From Pseudomonas neustonica (lineage in GTDB: Bacteria > Pseudomonadota > Gammaproteobacteria > Pseudomonadales > Pseudomonadaceae): a stretch of 64,000 nt of DNA. A program made the translations under genes and the position numbers. The stretch spans positions 124,001-188,000 of the forward strand of contig NZ_RKKU01000003.1 of the NCBI RefSeq assembly GCF_003797945.1, written 5' to 3'. Below, piece by piece: positions 10,499 through 19,559 of this stretch. The notes under the pieces were generated by a model. That model did no database searches. It was not told the DNA's origin and saw only the letters and a program-made list of their open reading frames with translations. The stretch's first letter is position 1. Each line of letters begins with the position of its first letter.

Positions 10499-11062
10499 TC
10501 ATAGGTATGGTTCAAGTGAGGCGCTGACCACATAACGCATCGGCCCGCCGCTAGTAAGCGAGGCAAACGGATAACAGGTGACCAGGCGCAATTCAGCGCG
10601 CCTGTGCTGTAGCTCGATACGTTCCTCGCGACTGTCGACCACGCGCTGGCTGTCGATACGGTATTGATACTCCTCGCCGTTGGCAGCTTGTATGCGCAGC
10701 CGGTCACCGGTTTTCAGGCGCTGCATAAAGGCGAAATGACTGTCCTGGTGGCCGGCTAACACCAAGGTGCCGATATCGCCGGGACCCACCCCGTTGTCGA
10801 GCTTGCCAGGACCAAAAGCCAGTGCCTGCCCGCTGACGCCGGACAGCACATAGCTGATGCTGCCATCGGGCGCGGTTAGTTTGGCCACCGGCCAGGTATC
10901 GGCCCAGGACCATGGACGCACCTGCTCGCCACTACTGAGTTGCTGCTCCCAGGCCTGTGCAATCAGCCACTGGGCCACTATGGCTTTGCCCTGCAGCCAG
11001 GTGCCTTGCCCAGCAAAGCCGAGGGCACCCAGCAAGAGAGCTACCGCGATCAATTTACGCAT
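10499..11062 (-). CDS. Class GN (marine-type) sortase
   Basis: The 187-residue protein has an N-terminal membrane anchor and the sortase catalytic triad: H105 (AGHQDSHF), C163 (LVTCYPF) and R177 (MRYVV). Sortases are rare in Gram-negatives. Class GN members occur beside one dedicated substrate, and here the target gene overlaps this one by eight bases. The enzyme presumably cleaves the target near its C-terminal YPQTS motif on the periplasmic face. Downstream genes are creB and creC, which suggests co-expression with that two-component system. Confidence 0.9.
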   Translation of the reverse strand: MRKLIAVALLLGALGFAGQGTWLQGKAIVAQWLIAQAWEQQLSSGEQVRPWSWADTWPVAKLTAPDGSISYVLSGVSGQALAFGPGKLDNGVGPGDIGTLVLAGHQDSHFAFMQRLKTGDRLRIQAANGEEYQYRIDSQRVVDSREERIELQHRRAELRLVTCYPFASLTSGGPMRYVVSASLEPYL

Positions 11063-13031
11063 GACGTGGCCGTTGCCAATACAGCATAGCCAGTCCAGCC
11101 ATCAGCAGCATTGCTGCCAGCAGCCAGATCTGCAGCAGACCGAGCGAGGTTTGCGGGTAGGCCTGGTGGTCAATCGGGTTGAGGTTGGGTATCTGCTGGC
11201 TGTTCAGCGGCTCCTGCGCTTGACGTACCGGTGTTTTATCGACCGCCACGAAGCTGGTGTAACGGCTTAGCAGTTGATGGCGCAAGGCGACCTCAAGTAC
11301 CGCTTCACGGATGATGGGTTCTGGCTCACCTTGGGTTATACGATCCATGAGTGACTCTATTTTGCTGCGCGCCCAGAGTGTGGATACGCCCTTGTGCTGT
11401 TGTGCCTGTGGCACATCTAATTCTTGCTGCCAGGGCTCGGGCTGGTTGCCGTAGAGGATGATGCTGCGCGGCAAGCGGTTGAGTTTCATAGCGACCACCA
11501 GCGGTTGGTCAGCGTAGAGGTCGGGCAGTTTTTCCGGCCAGATTTCAGCGCTGACGCCTTCATCCATTGCAATGCGCAGGTTGGTCAGCACCGGTGCTTC
11601 CAGCTTGCTGAACAGTTGGTTCATCGCCGCGCTGACGCCTTGCCCATCATTGACCGAGGTAAATTGGCCACGGCCAATATCCGCCGCTTTGCGCAGCAGG
11701 TAATTGTTGGGCGCCGCGCCGATACCCACGGTGAACAGCCGTGATGTGTCCAAGCGGAGGTCGATCAGCGTCAGGACTTCCTGCTCATTACTGACCGAGC
11801 CATCGGTAATGAAAATGAGCTGGCGCAGATACCCCTGCTCGCCTTGTTGGCCCAGCGCGTTGGCGACCACAGGCAGCATTTCGGTACCGCCGCTGGCCTC
11901 CAGTTGCGCCACCCATTCAGTAGCGGTATCGCGATTTGCCTTGCTGGCCTGGCGGGGCTCCTGGAATAGCTCGCTGTAATCGCTATTGAATTCCAGTACG
12001 TTAAAGCGATCTTCCGGCTCCAGGCGCTGGATAGCGTATAGCAGGCTTTCTCTGGCCTGACGCATGCGTGAACCCTGCATGGAGCCGGAGGTGTCGATGA
12101 TCAGTATTACCTCGCGTGGCTGTCGCTGGCTGATCGCCTCGCGCGCAGCGGGGGAGAGCATCAGCATGGCGTACTGCTCGCCGTTGACTGTTTCGGTAAA
12201 TATCGATGCCTGATTGCCGGCGTTAGTGGGTAGTTGCCACTCAAGAATAAAATCGCGCTCCATGATCACCGTGTTGTTAGCCAGCTCCACTTGATAACCA
12301 CGGCCGTCGTAGTTGGCAGTAAGTGGATGGCTGGGGCTGTGAATCTGTTGCAGTTCCATGCCGCCATCCAGGTAGATGTTTAGTCGTGCCTGATGCGAAG
12401 GTGCGTCGGTCCACTGCTGCTGCACAATGCGGCCTTCCACCGCCGGTGCGGGTGCTTCGCCAAATTCCAGCGGTTGCGCCGCGGTATAGCGCGGTGTCAT
12501 GGTCAGCGGCAGGCGCAGGCTGAACTGGTTGGCATCGGGGATGAGTAGCTCGGTGTATTGCAGAGTGACGCTGATGGTCTCGCCTGCGGCAATGTTGGCG
12601 ACCGAGGTGCTGAACAGGTTGGGGCGTCGCTGCTCGGTCAAACCGGTCTGCTGACCATTGGCTTTGGCTCTCTCATAAATGGCTTTGGCCTCGGCTTTCT
12701 CATGAATTTCACCGACGATATGACGCTCGCCGATATCCAGCGTCATCGCATGCACAGCGGCGTTTTCGCTCATCGGTAGTACGTACTCGCCTTCGCTGAA
12801 ATGCTCGCCTGGGTTGGTGAAACGTTGGCGTATGCGCACTTCGGCAACGGGGCCATTGATCTGCACGTCAATGTCGGTGTTGAGTAGCAGAGCGGCCTGC
12901 CATTCTGATTCAGCGCCGTTGCGCATTAACAGCAGTCCGGTCTGTGGTTGGTCCGGATCGGCTGCGTTGGCCAAGGTCTGCTGGCCAAACAGACTGCTTA
13001 TGATGAGTAGCCATCCAATCATGCGTTTCAT
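11055..13031 (-). CDS. Sortase target protein with VIT and von Willebrand A domains
   Basis: Start set at ATG 13031: an AGGGAG site lies seven bases upstream and a clear signal peptide follows (cut near residue 23). The 658-residue product has a VIT domain (about 40-165), a vWA domain with intact MIDAS (DTSGS at 313-317) and, at the C-terminus, YPQTS (625-629), a hydrophobic segment (about 632-651) and a basic tail, the layout of a sortase sorting signal. This is the known partner family of marine proteobacterial sortases, comparable to inter-alpha-trypsin inhibitor heavy chains. Its biological role is unknown. First gene of the minus-strand operon. Confidence 0.88.
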   Translation of the reverse strand: MKRMIGWLLIISSLFGQQTLANAADPDQPQTGLLLMRNGAESEWQAALLLNTDIDVQINGPVAEVRIRQRFTNPGEHFSEGEYVLPMSENAAVHAMTLDIGERHIVGEIHEKAEAKAIYERAKANGQQTGLTEQRRPNLFSTSVANIAAGETISVTLQYTELLIPDANQFSLRLPLTMTPRYTAAQPLEFGEAPAPAVEGRIVQQQWTDAPSHQARLNIYLDGGMELQQIHSPSHPLTANYDGRGYQVELANNTVIMERDFILEWQLPTNAGNQASIFTETVNGEQYAMLMLSPAAREAISQRQPREVILIIDTSGSMQGSRMRQARESLLYAIQRLEPEDRFNVLEFNSDYSELFQEPRQASKANRDTATEWVAQLEASGGTEMLPVVANALGQQGEQGYLRQLIFITDGSVSNEQEVLTLIDLRLDTSRLFTVGIGAAPNNYLLRKAADIGRGQFTSVNDGQGVSAAMNQLFSKLEAPVLTNLRIAMDEGVSAEIWPEKLPDLYADQPLVVAMKLNRLPRSIILYGNQPEPWQQELDVPQAQQHKGVSTLWARSKIESLMDRITQGEPEPIIREAVLEVALRHQLLSRYTSFVAVDKTPVRQAQEPLNSQQIPNLNPIDHQAYPQTSLGLLQIWLLAAMLLMAGLAMLYWQRPRHA

Positions 13032-13344
13032 GCTGAGTCTCCCTGGTTGATTAACGAGTGCCAGTATCGAGAGCTTCTTTGTGAGCATGATGTGGTTTGT
13101 GTGTGGTCGGCTATTTTCTGCTTCTGGCGACCTGCGAAGCCAGCCGAGAGCAGTCAGAGGCGTGACTGTGTTCTGGTGCAGAGCGTCTGCCAAGAGTACA
13201 TTAGAACCTGTCTGCAACAGCACCTGCCACCAGACGGCTTTGGCCGTCACCACCTTATTTGAGCGCAGGCTTTCACTGCGTTGGATGTTGTGCGGGGCCT
13301 TGACTGTCCGTTGTCCTATTCAGCCACAGGAGTAGTACCCGCCC
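13032..13344. other. Divergent intergenic region, sortase operon / mgtE
   Basis: About 310 bases hold the promoters of the leftward sortase operon and the rightward mgtE. The one clear structure is a hairpin at 13233-13248 (GACGGC, TTTG loop, GCCGTC) in the mgtE leader. I do not recognise an M-box or other magnesium riboswitch, and no coding frame here looks real. Confidence 0.5.
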
Positions 13345-14973
13345 ATGAGTGAAAACGGTAGCCGCGCCATTCATACTGAACTTGATGCCATTGCCGAAGC
13401 TCTGTCCAAGGGCAAGCGCAAGCGTGTGCGTAAAATGCTGCGGACCATGCATCCGGGCAAAGTGGCCAGCGTTCTGGAAGCACTCGATCCAGAGCAGCGG
13501 CAAGCTGTCTGGCAGCAGGTGGATGACAACACAGAAGAGCAGGTCTTACGCCATCTGGATGCGCTGATGGCTGCGGCCTTGCTGCGCGACCCGCTGGATG
13601 ATGCGTTATCCGACGAGCTGGATGAGGATGACGAACACGGTGCTACGACTCAGATTGCCCGTGTGCGTGACGCGTTGGAAGCGGGCAAGTTCAAGCGGGT
13701 GGGCAAGGCGTTTCGGCAAATGCACCCGGCCAAGGCTGCAGGTCTGTTGGAAGCACTGCCGCCGGAAGAGCGGACCAGCGTGTGGGATATGCTGGACGCC
13801 GAGCGTGCGGGCAAGATTCTGGTGCATCTGCACGATGAGGTACGTGCTCGGCTGGCGCTGGAAATGGAAGAGGAGGAGCTGGCAGCCGCTGCGCAGAATC
13901 TGGATCTGGATGACCTGGTCGACCTGATTCAGGACCTGCCGTCAAATACCGGCCGCGAATTGCTGCAGACCATGGACGTGCGTAAGCGTCAGCAGCTGCT
14001 CTCGATGCTGTCCTACCCGGAGGACTCCGCTGGCGGCTTGATGAATACTGACCATCTGTCGGTGCGAGCAGACGTGCGGGTTGGCTCGGTGCTGCGCTAT
14101 TTGCGCTTGCTGGAAGACCTGCCTGACCATACCGACAAGGTGATGGTGGTTGATCGTAAAAACCGCTATCAGGGCGTTCTGCGCCTCAGTCGCTTGCTCA
14201 CCAGTTTGCCTGAGGCTCATGTCGGCGATGTGATGGATGCAGAATTCAAAGCGCTTGATGTAACCCTGTCCAGTAGTGAAGTCGCTCGTCGCTTTGAAGA
14301 TCTCGACATTCTTTCTGCCGGCGTTGTAGATGAGAATAATATTCTGCTCGGGCGTATCACGGTGGATGACGTGATGGACATCATTCGCGAAGACTCAGAG
14401 CGCGCGATGATGAACATGGCGGGTCTTAATGATGAGGCGGATATGTTTGCCCCGGTACTGACCAGCGCGCGTCGCCGGGCTGTCTGGCTAGGGATCAATC
14501 TGGTAACCGCGTTTCTTGCCGCCTGGGTTATCGGTCTGTTTCAGGGCACTTTGGAGCAGATTGTGGCGCTGGCGGTGCTGATGCCGATTGTTGCCAGTAT
14601 GGGCGGGATTGCTGGCAGTCAGACTCTGACACTGGTGATTCGCGGATTGGCGCTTGGGCAGGTAGAAGGTGGTAACGCGCGCCTGCTGCTGGCCAAGGAG
14701 TTGGGGATTGGATTTCTCAATGGCCTGTTGTGGGCAGGCGTAGTTGCTGCACTAGCGATTCTCTGGTTTGGTAGTTGGCAGATCGGCGCCATCATCGGCG
14801 CCGCCATTCTGCTCAACCTGCTGTGTGCAGCCTTTGCTGGTCTGCTTATTCCGCTCTTGCTGCGCCGTCTGGGCATTGATCCGGCACTGGCAGGCAGTGT
14901 GATACTGACCACAGTAACCGACGTGATTGGCTTTCTTGCCTTCCTGGGGCTTGCGACCGTCTTTTTGCTCTAA
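13345..14973 (+). CDS. mgtE: Magnesium transporter MgtE with duplicated N-terminal repeat
   Basis: Mg2+ channel/transporter of 542 residues, longer than the usual 450-480. It has an extended N domain, a CBS pair (about 215-350; MSYPEDSAG-type motif just before), and five C-terminal membrane helices with a GGIAGSQTLT segment aligning with the pore signature. The extra length comes from a repeat: residues 19-70 and 110-162 are recognisably similar (RKMLRTMHPGKVASVLEAL against GKAFRQMHPAKAAGLLEAL). In MgtE the N and CBS domains close the pore when internal Mg2+ is high. GGAG precedes the ATG by 12 bases. Confidence 0.93.
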   Translation: MSENGSRAIHTELDAIAEALSKGKRKRVRKMLRTMHPGKVASVLEALDPEQRQAVWQQVDDNTEEQVLRHLDALMAAALLRDPLDDALSDELDEDDEHGATTQIARVRDALEAGKFKRVGKAFRQMHPAKAAGLLEALPPEERTSVWDMLDAERAGKILVHLHDEVRARLALEMEEEELAAAAQNLDLDDLVDLIQDLPSNTGRELLQTMDVRKRQQLLSMLSYPEDSAGGLMNTDHLSVRADVRVGSVLRYLRLLEDLPDHTDKVMVVDRKNRYQGVLRLSRLLTSLPEAHVGDVMDAEFKALDVTLSSSEVARRFEDLDILSAGVVDENNILLGRITVDDVMDIIREDSERAMMNMAGLNDEADMFAPVLTSARRRAVWLGINLVTAFLAAWVIGLFQGTLEQIVALAVLMPIVASMGGIAGSQTLTLVIRGLALGQVEGGNARLLLAKELGIGFLNGLLWAGVVAALAILWFGSWQIGAIIGAAILLNLLCAAFAGLLIPLLLRRLGIDPALAGSVILTTVTDVIGFLAFLGLATVFLL

Positions 14974-14984
14974 CGCTTGGCTGC

Positions 14985-15395
14985 TCAAGCGATCGGGTTG
15001 CTGATGCTCTCGATCTCTCGTTTGACCGCCATTGGCTCATCAATGTTCTTGAAGGTCACATCGCTGATGCCGCGGCCGGTGAGCTTGACTGTGCCATAAC
15101 CGAACATGCGGCCCCAGACACTCTGCTCGATCTCCACGGTTTCGATCGAGGTCAGTTTCATTTCCTCTGTCTGCCGGCTGATGATGCCCTTCTTGAGAAT
15201 AACCCGCTTGTTAGTCACGCCCTGCTCAATCGAGCGCAGGCGAAAGTACTCGTAGATCGCGACCAACCAGGTAATACCCAAGGTCGGAATGCCCAGCACA
15301 ATCCAGCAGTACATGGGCACTTTGGCGAACCAGTGCAGTTGAAAGACCTTGTGGACTACTTCACCGGTGGACAGCGATTCTTCGATATAAGACAT
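14985..15395 (-). CDS. PH domain (DUF304/bPH2) membrane protein
   Basis: A 136-residue protein with an N-terminal hydrophobic pair (about residues 25-50), then a bacterial PH fold (TNKRVILKKGIISRQTEEM, then SIETVEIEQSVWGRMFGYGTV). This is the bPH_2/DUF304 family, whose members are small inner-membrane proteins of unknown function. It converges on mgtE with an 11-bp gap and has no evident partner. Confidence 0.75.
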   Translation of the reverse strand: MSYIEESLSTGEVVHKVFQLHWFAKVPMYCWIVLGIPTLGITWLVAIYEYFRLRSIEQGVTNKRVILKKGIISRQTEEMKLTSIETVEIEQSVWGRMFGYGTVKLTGRGISDVTFKNIDEPMAVKREIESISNPIA

Positions 15396-15584
15396 GATTC
15401 ACTCATTAAGGATGATGGCGCGAAGAGACAGACTTCTATCTTTCGCGTGTTAACGGAACTCTAACCAAAAGCATGGTGTGACGACAGCGGTGTCATCTGT
15501 TTTTCTCTGGCGCTTTAGCCGAGCTGATGCGTCGGCAGCATTGTTTCTGATGGGATACGCAGTGTTTCCGTAATGCCTATTAAC

Positions 15585-15596
15585 TTAGCTTGCTAA
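15585..15596. promoter_or_regulatory. Palindromic operator 1 for the MarR regulator
   Basis: TTAGCTTGCTAA is a perfect 5-bp inverted repeat with a 2-bp centre. It recurs 38 bp downstream with a different centre. It overlaps a plausible -35 (TTGCTA 15590-15595) paired with TAGACT at 15612-15617. It is a likely autoregulatory site for the MarR-family repressor that follows. Confidence 0.65.
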
Positions 15597-15622
15597 ATAA
15601 ATGCACGAAGTTAGACTATTAA

Positions 15623-15634
15623 TTAGCAAGCTAA
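15623..15634. promoter_or_regulatory. Palindromic operator 2 for the MarR regulator
   Basis: TTAGCAAGCTAA shares the exact arms of operator 1 (TTAGC/GCTAA) but has an AA centre. It lies just downstream of the proposed -10 and 34 bp before the marR start codon, where bound repressor would block transcription. Confidence 0.65.
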
Positions 15635-15668
15635 CTAGTTTTTCCGCCAGGCATACCCGGAGATATTG

Positions 15669-16160
15669 ATGACCACGCCCGCTGCCCCCGATCTGTTCCT
15701 GTATCAGACCCTCAAACCGTCCATGGGTTCTGCCTTGGGGCGTGTACATCGCCTATGGCGTAACGCAATCAACCAGGCGGTGGGCGATTTGGGAATGACC
15801 GAGGCGCGCTGGGCGGTGATGATGCACCTGGATAAAGTAGGTGAGGGCTGTACGCAACAGGCGCTGGCGACCGAGCTGGCAATAGAGATGCCTTCACTGA
15901 CACGCACACTGAATCAGCTGCAGCAGCAAAAGCTGATTGAGCGACGTAGCCACGCCACTGATCGGCGAGTGCATTGTTTGTGGTTTACCGCACAGGGACG
16001 TCAGCGGGTGCAGACGTTGGAAGAGCACATTGCAAAGGTCCGTGAGGAAATCTATCACGGACTATCGCACCAGCAGCTTGACGCTTTTGCCAGCGTGTTA
16101 CTGAGCATGGAAGGTAATGTGCGGACCCTGCTCGATAAACATACGGAGGAGGGCGCATGA
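15669..16160 (+). CDS. MarR/SlyA-family transcriptional regulator
   Basis: A winged-helix regulator of 163 residues. The DNA-binding region spans about 55-110 (QQALATELAIEMPSLTRTLN helix-turn-helix, then wing RRSHATDRRVHCL with the family DRR motif). Start is ATG 15669, five bases after GGAGA. Its stop overlaps the next start as ATGA, so it is co-translated with the efflux genes it probably controls. Two palindromes in the leader fit a dimeric repressor. The effector is unknown; aromatic or phenolic compounds are common for this type. Confidence 0.88.
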   Translation: MTTPAAPDLFLYQTLKPSMGSALGRVHRLWRNAINQAVGDLGMTEARWAVMMHLDKVGEGCTQQALATELAIEMPSLTRTLNQLQQQKLIERRSHATDRRVHCLWFTAQGRQRVQTLEEHIAKVREEIYHGLSHQQLDAFASVLLSMEGNVRTLLDKHTEEGA

Positions 16161-17221
16161 CACCCGATCAGGTTTTTGCGCGCTGGGTGCGCGCTGCGCT
16201 CATCGTCTTTGCGGTGGTCTTTATTTACTTTCTTGCCGCTGATTTGTGGATGCCCCTGACCCCGCAGTCGCGGGTCATGCATCCCGTTATTCGCGTTGCA
16301 CCGCAGGTCAGCGGCCAGATCGTCGAGGTGCGGGTCACGGATAATCAGCACGTTCGCGCCGGTGATCTGCTATTCAGCATCGATTCACGTCCCTATGAGC
16401 TGGCGGTCAATCAGGCTAGGTTGGCGCTGGAGGCGGCCGAGCGTGATAACTCTGGATACGACGCATCCCTGGCTGCAGCGGAAGGCGAGGTTCGTTCGGC
16501 GCAGGTTCAGGTCAATGAGTTGTCGCGTGAACACAAGCGTCTGGCAACATTGTTGAGCAGCGGCAATGTCGCGCAGCAGCTATATGATCAGACCCAGGCC
16601 AAGTATCACGCGGCGCAGTCGAGTCTTGCCAGTGCCAAGGCGCGCGCAGAGCAATTGCGCGTGCAACGCGGCATGACTGATGATGACAATCTGCGTTTGC
16701 GCCAGGCGCGCAACGACCTGGAACGCGCCGAGCTGAATCTGAGTTATACCGAGGTACGTGCCGAAGAAAACGGCGTGGTCTCCAACTTGCAGATCAAGCC
16801 AGGCACCTATGCGGCAGTAGGTAATTCGCTAGCCGCACTGGTCAGTGATGAGGCTGATGTCATCGCCGACTTCCGTGAAAAATCCCTGGTTCACATGGAT
16901 GAGGGTGAAGACGCAGCGATTGTATTTGATGCCTTGCCCGGCAAGGTGTTTGCGGCTCAGGTAACGGCGGTCGATGCAGGTACCTCACAGGGCCAGCTCT
17001 TGCCTGATGGCAGCCTTGCGGCGCCCGAGACCTCTGATCGCTGGGTGCGGGATGCGCAGCGCCAGCGTATTCATTTGATCCTGCAAGACGAGCATGACTT
17101 GCTGGCGCAGTTACCCTCAGGTTCACGGGCTACCGTGCAGTTGTACCCCGTTGGTGGCCTGGCCAGATTATTCGGTGGCCTGCAGATCCGTCTGGTCAGC
17201 CTCATGCATTACATATACTGA
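16157..17221 (+). CDS. HlyD-family periplasmic adaptor (AaeA/EmrA-like)
   Basis: A membrane-fusion protein of 354 residues: one N-terminal TM (about 11-30), a lipoyl half-motif (VAPQVSGQIVEVRVTDNQHV), a helical hairpin of about 100 residues and the second half-motif (NLSYTEVRAEENGVVSNLQI). Such adaptors bridge an inner-membrane pump and an outer-membrane channel. It overlaps marR by four bases and precedes a DUF2955 membrane protein by eight bases, the usual three-gene arrangement. No outer-membrane factor is encoded here. Confidence 0.88.
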   Translation: MTPDQVFARWVRAALIVFAVVFIYFLAADLWMPLTPQSRVMHPVIRVAPQVSGQIVEVRVTDNQHVRAGDLLFSIDSRPYELAVNQARLALEAAERDNSGYDASLAAAEGEVRSAQVQVNELSREHKRLATLLSSGNVAQQLYDQTQAKYHAAQSSLASAKARAEQLRVQRGMTDDDNLRLRQARNDLERAELNLSYTEVRAEENGVVSNLQIKPGTYAAVGNSLAALVSDEADVIADFREKSLVHMDEGEDAAIVFDALPGKVFAAQVTAVDAGTSQGQLLPDGSLAAPETSDRWVRDAQRQRIHLILQDEHDLLAQLPSGSRATVQLYPVGGLARLFGGLQIRLVSLMHYIY

Positions 17222-17229
17222 GGCTTGCC

Positions 17230-18267
17230 ATGCGACCCATACTACTGACCAGCAAGCGACAGCTCGAACCCAACGATGTACGCCAGTGCCTGCGTATCGC
17301 GTTTGGCGGAGTGCTGGGTTTTATTATTTGCAAACTGGCTGGCTGGAACTATGGCGCTTTTTTTGTGGTGCAGCCCATTCTCTTGTTGGGCATGGTTCCG
17401 ACACTGAATTCCCACGTCATGCGTCAGTTTGTGGGCAATATGCTGGTGGTCAGCTTTTCGGTATTGATCATTCAGGGCATGTTTGGTGATAAGCCAGTGC
17501 CTATGACGATCATGGTGATGGCCATGTTTGCGCTGCTGTTTCGTGAGATGAGTCGCGGGCCTAACTTTCTGTTTGGTGCCATGTCGATAGTCAACATGTC
17601 CATGCAGCTGCACTTTGCCAGTTACCCGACTGCAGATATCGGCGACATCGTGGCTTCCAATATCGTTTCGGTACTGACAACGCTGTTCATTGCCATGCTG
17701 ATGCACGTACTGTTTGCCGACGTTGAGCCGCGTCAGCCACGCCAGATGCCAAGCAAACCGCTGACCAACCAGCGTCATGAGGTGATACTCGCAACGACAG
17801 TGGCAACATTGTCGTTTGTCGTATTTCAGGTTTTTAACCTGCAGAGCGGCTTGTCTGCTCAGGTTGCCAGTATTCTGGTGCTCTTTCCGTTGAACTGGAG
17901 AGGAGCTGGTCCGGCAGGCTGGAACCGCGCACTTGGCACGCTGGTTGGTTGCAACGTGGGGCTGGTTGTACAGCTTGTACTGATGGATCACTTTGATGTG
18001 CTGCCATTTATCGCCGCAGGGCTATGGATCTGCCTCATGCTGTTTGCCCGGATACATCTTCTGGAAGGTGGCTCTGGTGCCGGTTTCGCCGCGCTAACCA
18101 CCATGGCCATCCTGTTTGGCCAGTACCTGTCGCCACGCCAGGACCTCTTCTATAGCGATCTTTATCGCTTCTTCTCGTTATCTATCGCGGTGACGTTGTC
18201 ACTGACTGCGGTCTACCTTATGCATCTGCTGCTCAACCGCTTTGCTGCTACTCGTTTTCAGATCTAG
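17230..18267 (+). CDS. DUF2955/FUSC-type inner-membrane efflux protein
   Basis: The 345-residue protein has about ten hydrophobic segments in two similar halves separated by a short polar linker near residues 160-185 (EPRQPRQMPSKPLTNQR). It fits the DUF2955 family, related to fusaric acid resistance and AaeB-type proteins that work with HlyD adaptors. As last gene of the MarR-HlyD-DUF2955 operon it is probably the inner-membrane part of a small-molecule exporter. The substrate cannot be told from sequence. Confidence 0.8.
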   Translation: MRPILLTSKRQLEPNDVRQCLRIAFGGVLGFIICKLAGWNYGAFFVVQPILLLGMVPTLNSHVMRQFVGNMLVVSFSVLIIQGMFGDKPVPMTIMVMAMFALLFREMSRGPNFLFGAMSIVNMSMQLHFASYPTADIGDIVASNIVSVLTTLFIAMLMHVLFADVEPRQPRQMPSKPLTNQRHEVILATTVATLSFVVFQVFNLQSGLSAQVASILVLFPLNWRGAGPAGWNRALGTLVGCNVGLVVQLVLMDHFDVLPFIAAGLWICLMLFARIHLLEGGSGAGFAALTTMAILFGQYLSPRQDLFYSDLYRFFSLSIAVTLSLTAVYLMHLLLNRFAATRFQI

Positions 18268-18513
18268 AGCTAACAGGGCGTTAGGTGAGCAGGTTGTTCG
18301 CTTTGTGTATAAGTTGTGTATAGATTGTTTGCGCGTATGGCGTTAAGTTATGCAGGCAGCGGCTGCCAAGCGTAATGGTCAGTCGCCTGCCGTTGTGTAT
18401 AGTTTGCTTTGTACAATTATTTTGCTGCTTTTATTAGCGGAACTGAACGCAGTGAATGGCTAAGAAATGAACAGGTTTAAAATGCTGAACTTAACGCTGT
18501 CAGGGCTACGCTG

Positions 18514-19215
18514 ATGCTGCGTATGCACTCTCTGGGAGACAATTACCGCGTATTGGTGATTGGCGGTAGCGGTGCGCTCGGACAGGCGTTTTGTGCTGCT
18601 CTGCGGAGCGATTCGGCCTGTGCGCAGGTAACCGAGTTAGGCCGAAACACGACGCCGCGGCTTGATCTGGAAGACCCGGTCAGTATTGCTGAATCAGCCG
18701 ACACTTTGGCGCAGCAGGGCCCGTTTCAGTTAATCCTGCTGGCCACCGGTATTTTGCATGGTCCAGCGGTGCAGCCGGAGAAGTCGTTGGCTGCGATAGA
18801 GGCGGAGGCTCTGCGGCGCGTTTTCCAGATCAATACCTTGGGCCCGGCGCTGGTGTTGCGGCATTTTTTGCCCTTGTTGTCTGCTGACGGTGCCATGGCT
18901 GTGTTATCGGCCAAGGTCGGCAGTATCGGCGATAATCGATTGGGTGGGTGGTATGCCTATCGTTCGTCGAAAGCGGCGCTGAATATGCTGATCAAGACGG
19001 CAGCTATCGAGCTGAGGCGTCAGTGGCCCAAGGCGCGCCTGCTCAGTCTGCATCCGGGAACCGTGGTTTCCCCCTTATCGCAACCCTTTCGCGGTGCTGC
19101 CAATGCTCGGCCAGCGGCTCAGGCCGCGGCCGAGCTGCTGGCGGTGGTTGATGAAAGCACTGCGCACGACAGTGGTGGTTTCCTTTCCTACAACGGCGAT
19201 CGACTGCCTTGGTGA
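18514..19215 (+). CDS. Short-chain dehydrogenase/reductase (SDR)
   Basis: A 233-residue Rossmann oxidoreductase with the GGSGALG cofactor motif at about 17-23 and the catalytic Y-x-x-x-K in YAYRSSKAAL. Start ATG 18514 follows AGGG by eight bases; an ATG nine bases later is possible. It resembles the short C-factor-like SDRs common in Pseudomonas. The substrate is unknown. The DUF6482-like gene begins 26 bp after it and may be co-transcribed. Confidence 0.85.
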   Translation: MLRMHSLGDNYRVLVIGGSGALGQAFCAALRSDSACAQVTELGRNTTPRLDLEDPVSIAESADTLAQQGPFQLILLATGILHGPAVQPEKSLAAIEAEALRRVFQINTLGPALVLRHFLPLLSADGAMAVLSAKVGSIGDNRLGGWYAYRSSKAALNMLIKTAAIELRRQWPKARLLSLHPGTVVSPLSQPFRGAANARPAAQAAAELLAVVDESTAHDSGGFLSYNGDRLPW

Positions 19216-19241
19216 TGAAAGGCGCTACACAGGAGGTCTTT

Positions 19242-19559
19242 ATGACCCTGCAGGACATGATAAAGCTGGCTACCGAAGGCAAGATTTGTGAGCTGGAGTT
19301 GTTGTCACTGGAAGGTGGCTTTTATATTTTGCGTGCGCAGCTACAGGAGACATGCTGCACCTTGCTGGATAACAAGGGGCAAACCATGCAGCTGCGCTCG
19401 ACTACGCATCTGCGAGATCTGTTGAGTGACCTTCCGGCATCCGCGCCGCCACTGTCTTGCGTGTTGGTGCAGCACGTTGTACATGATGAAATGTGTGGTG
19501 CCCGTGAAGGCCCCATTGAGCCGCTACGTATGCCCTTTTCGCTGACCTCTACCTGGTGA
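19242..19559 (+). CDS. Small conserved protein, DUF6482-like
   Basis: A 105-residue soluble protein starting MTLQDMIKLATEGKI, placed five bases after a perfect AGGAGG. The opening (LQxxxxLAxxGKIxELELLSLEGG) matches what I recall of the Pseudomonas DUF6482 family. No catalytic motif, signal peptide or membrane segment is visible. The function is unknown. It probably forms a two-gene unit with the SDR upstream. Confidence 0.7.
   Translation: MTLQDMIKLATEGKICELELLSLEGGFYILRAQLQETCCTLLDNKGQTMQLRSTTHLRDLLSDLPASAPPLSCVLVQHVVHDEMCGAREGPIEPLRMPFSLTSTW

Noticed and set aside
13032-13344. M-box or other magnesium riboswitch before mgtE
   Set aside because: Only one small hairpin at 13233-13248 is evident; the conserved multi-helix core is not recognisable.
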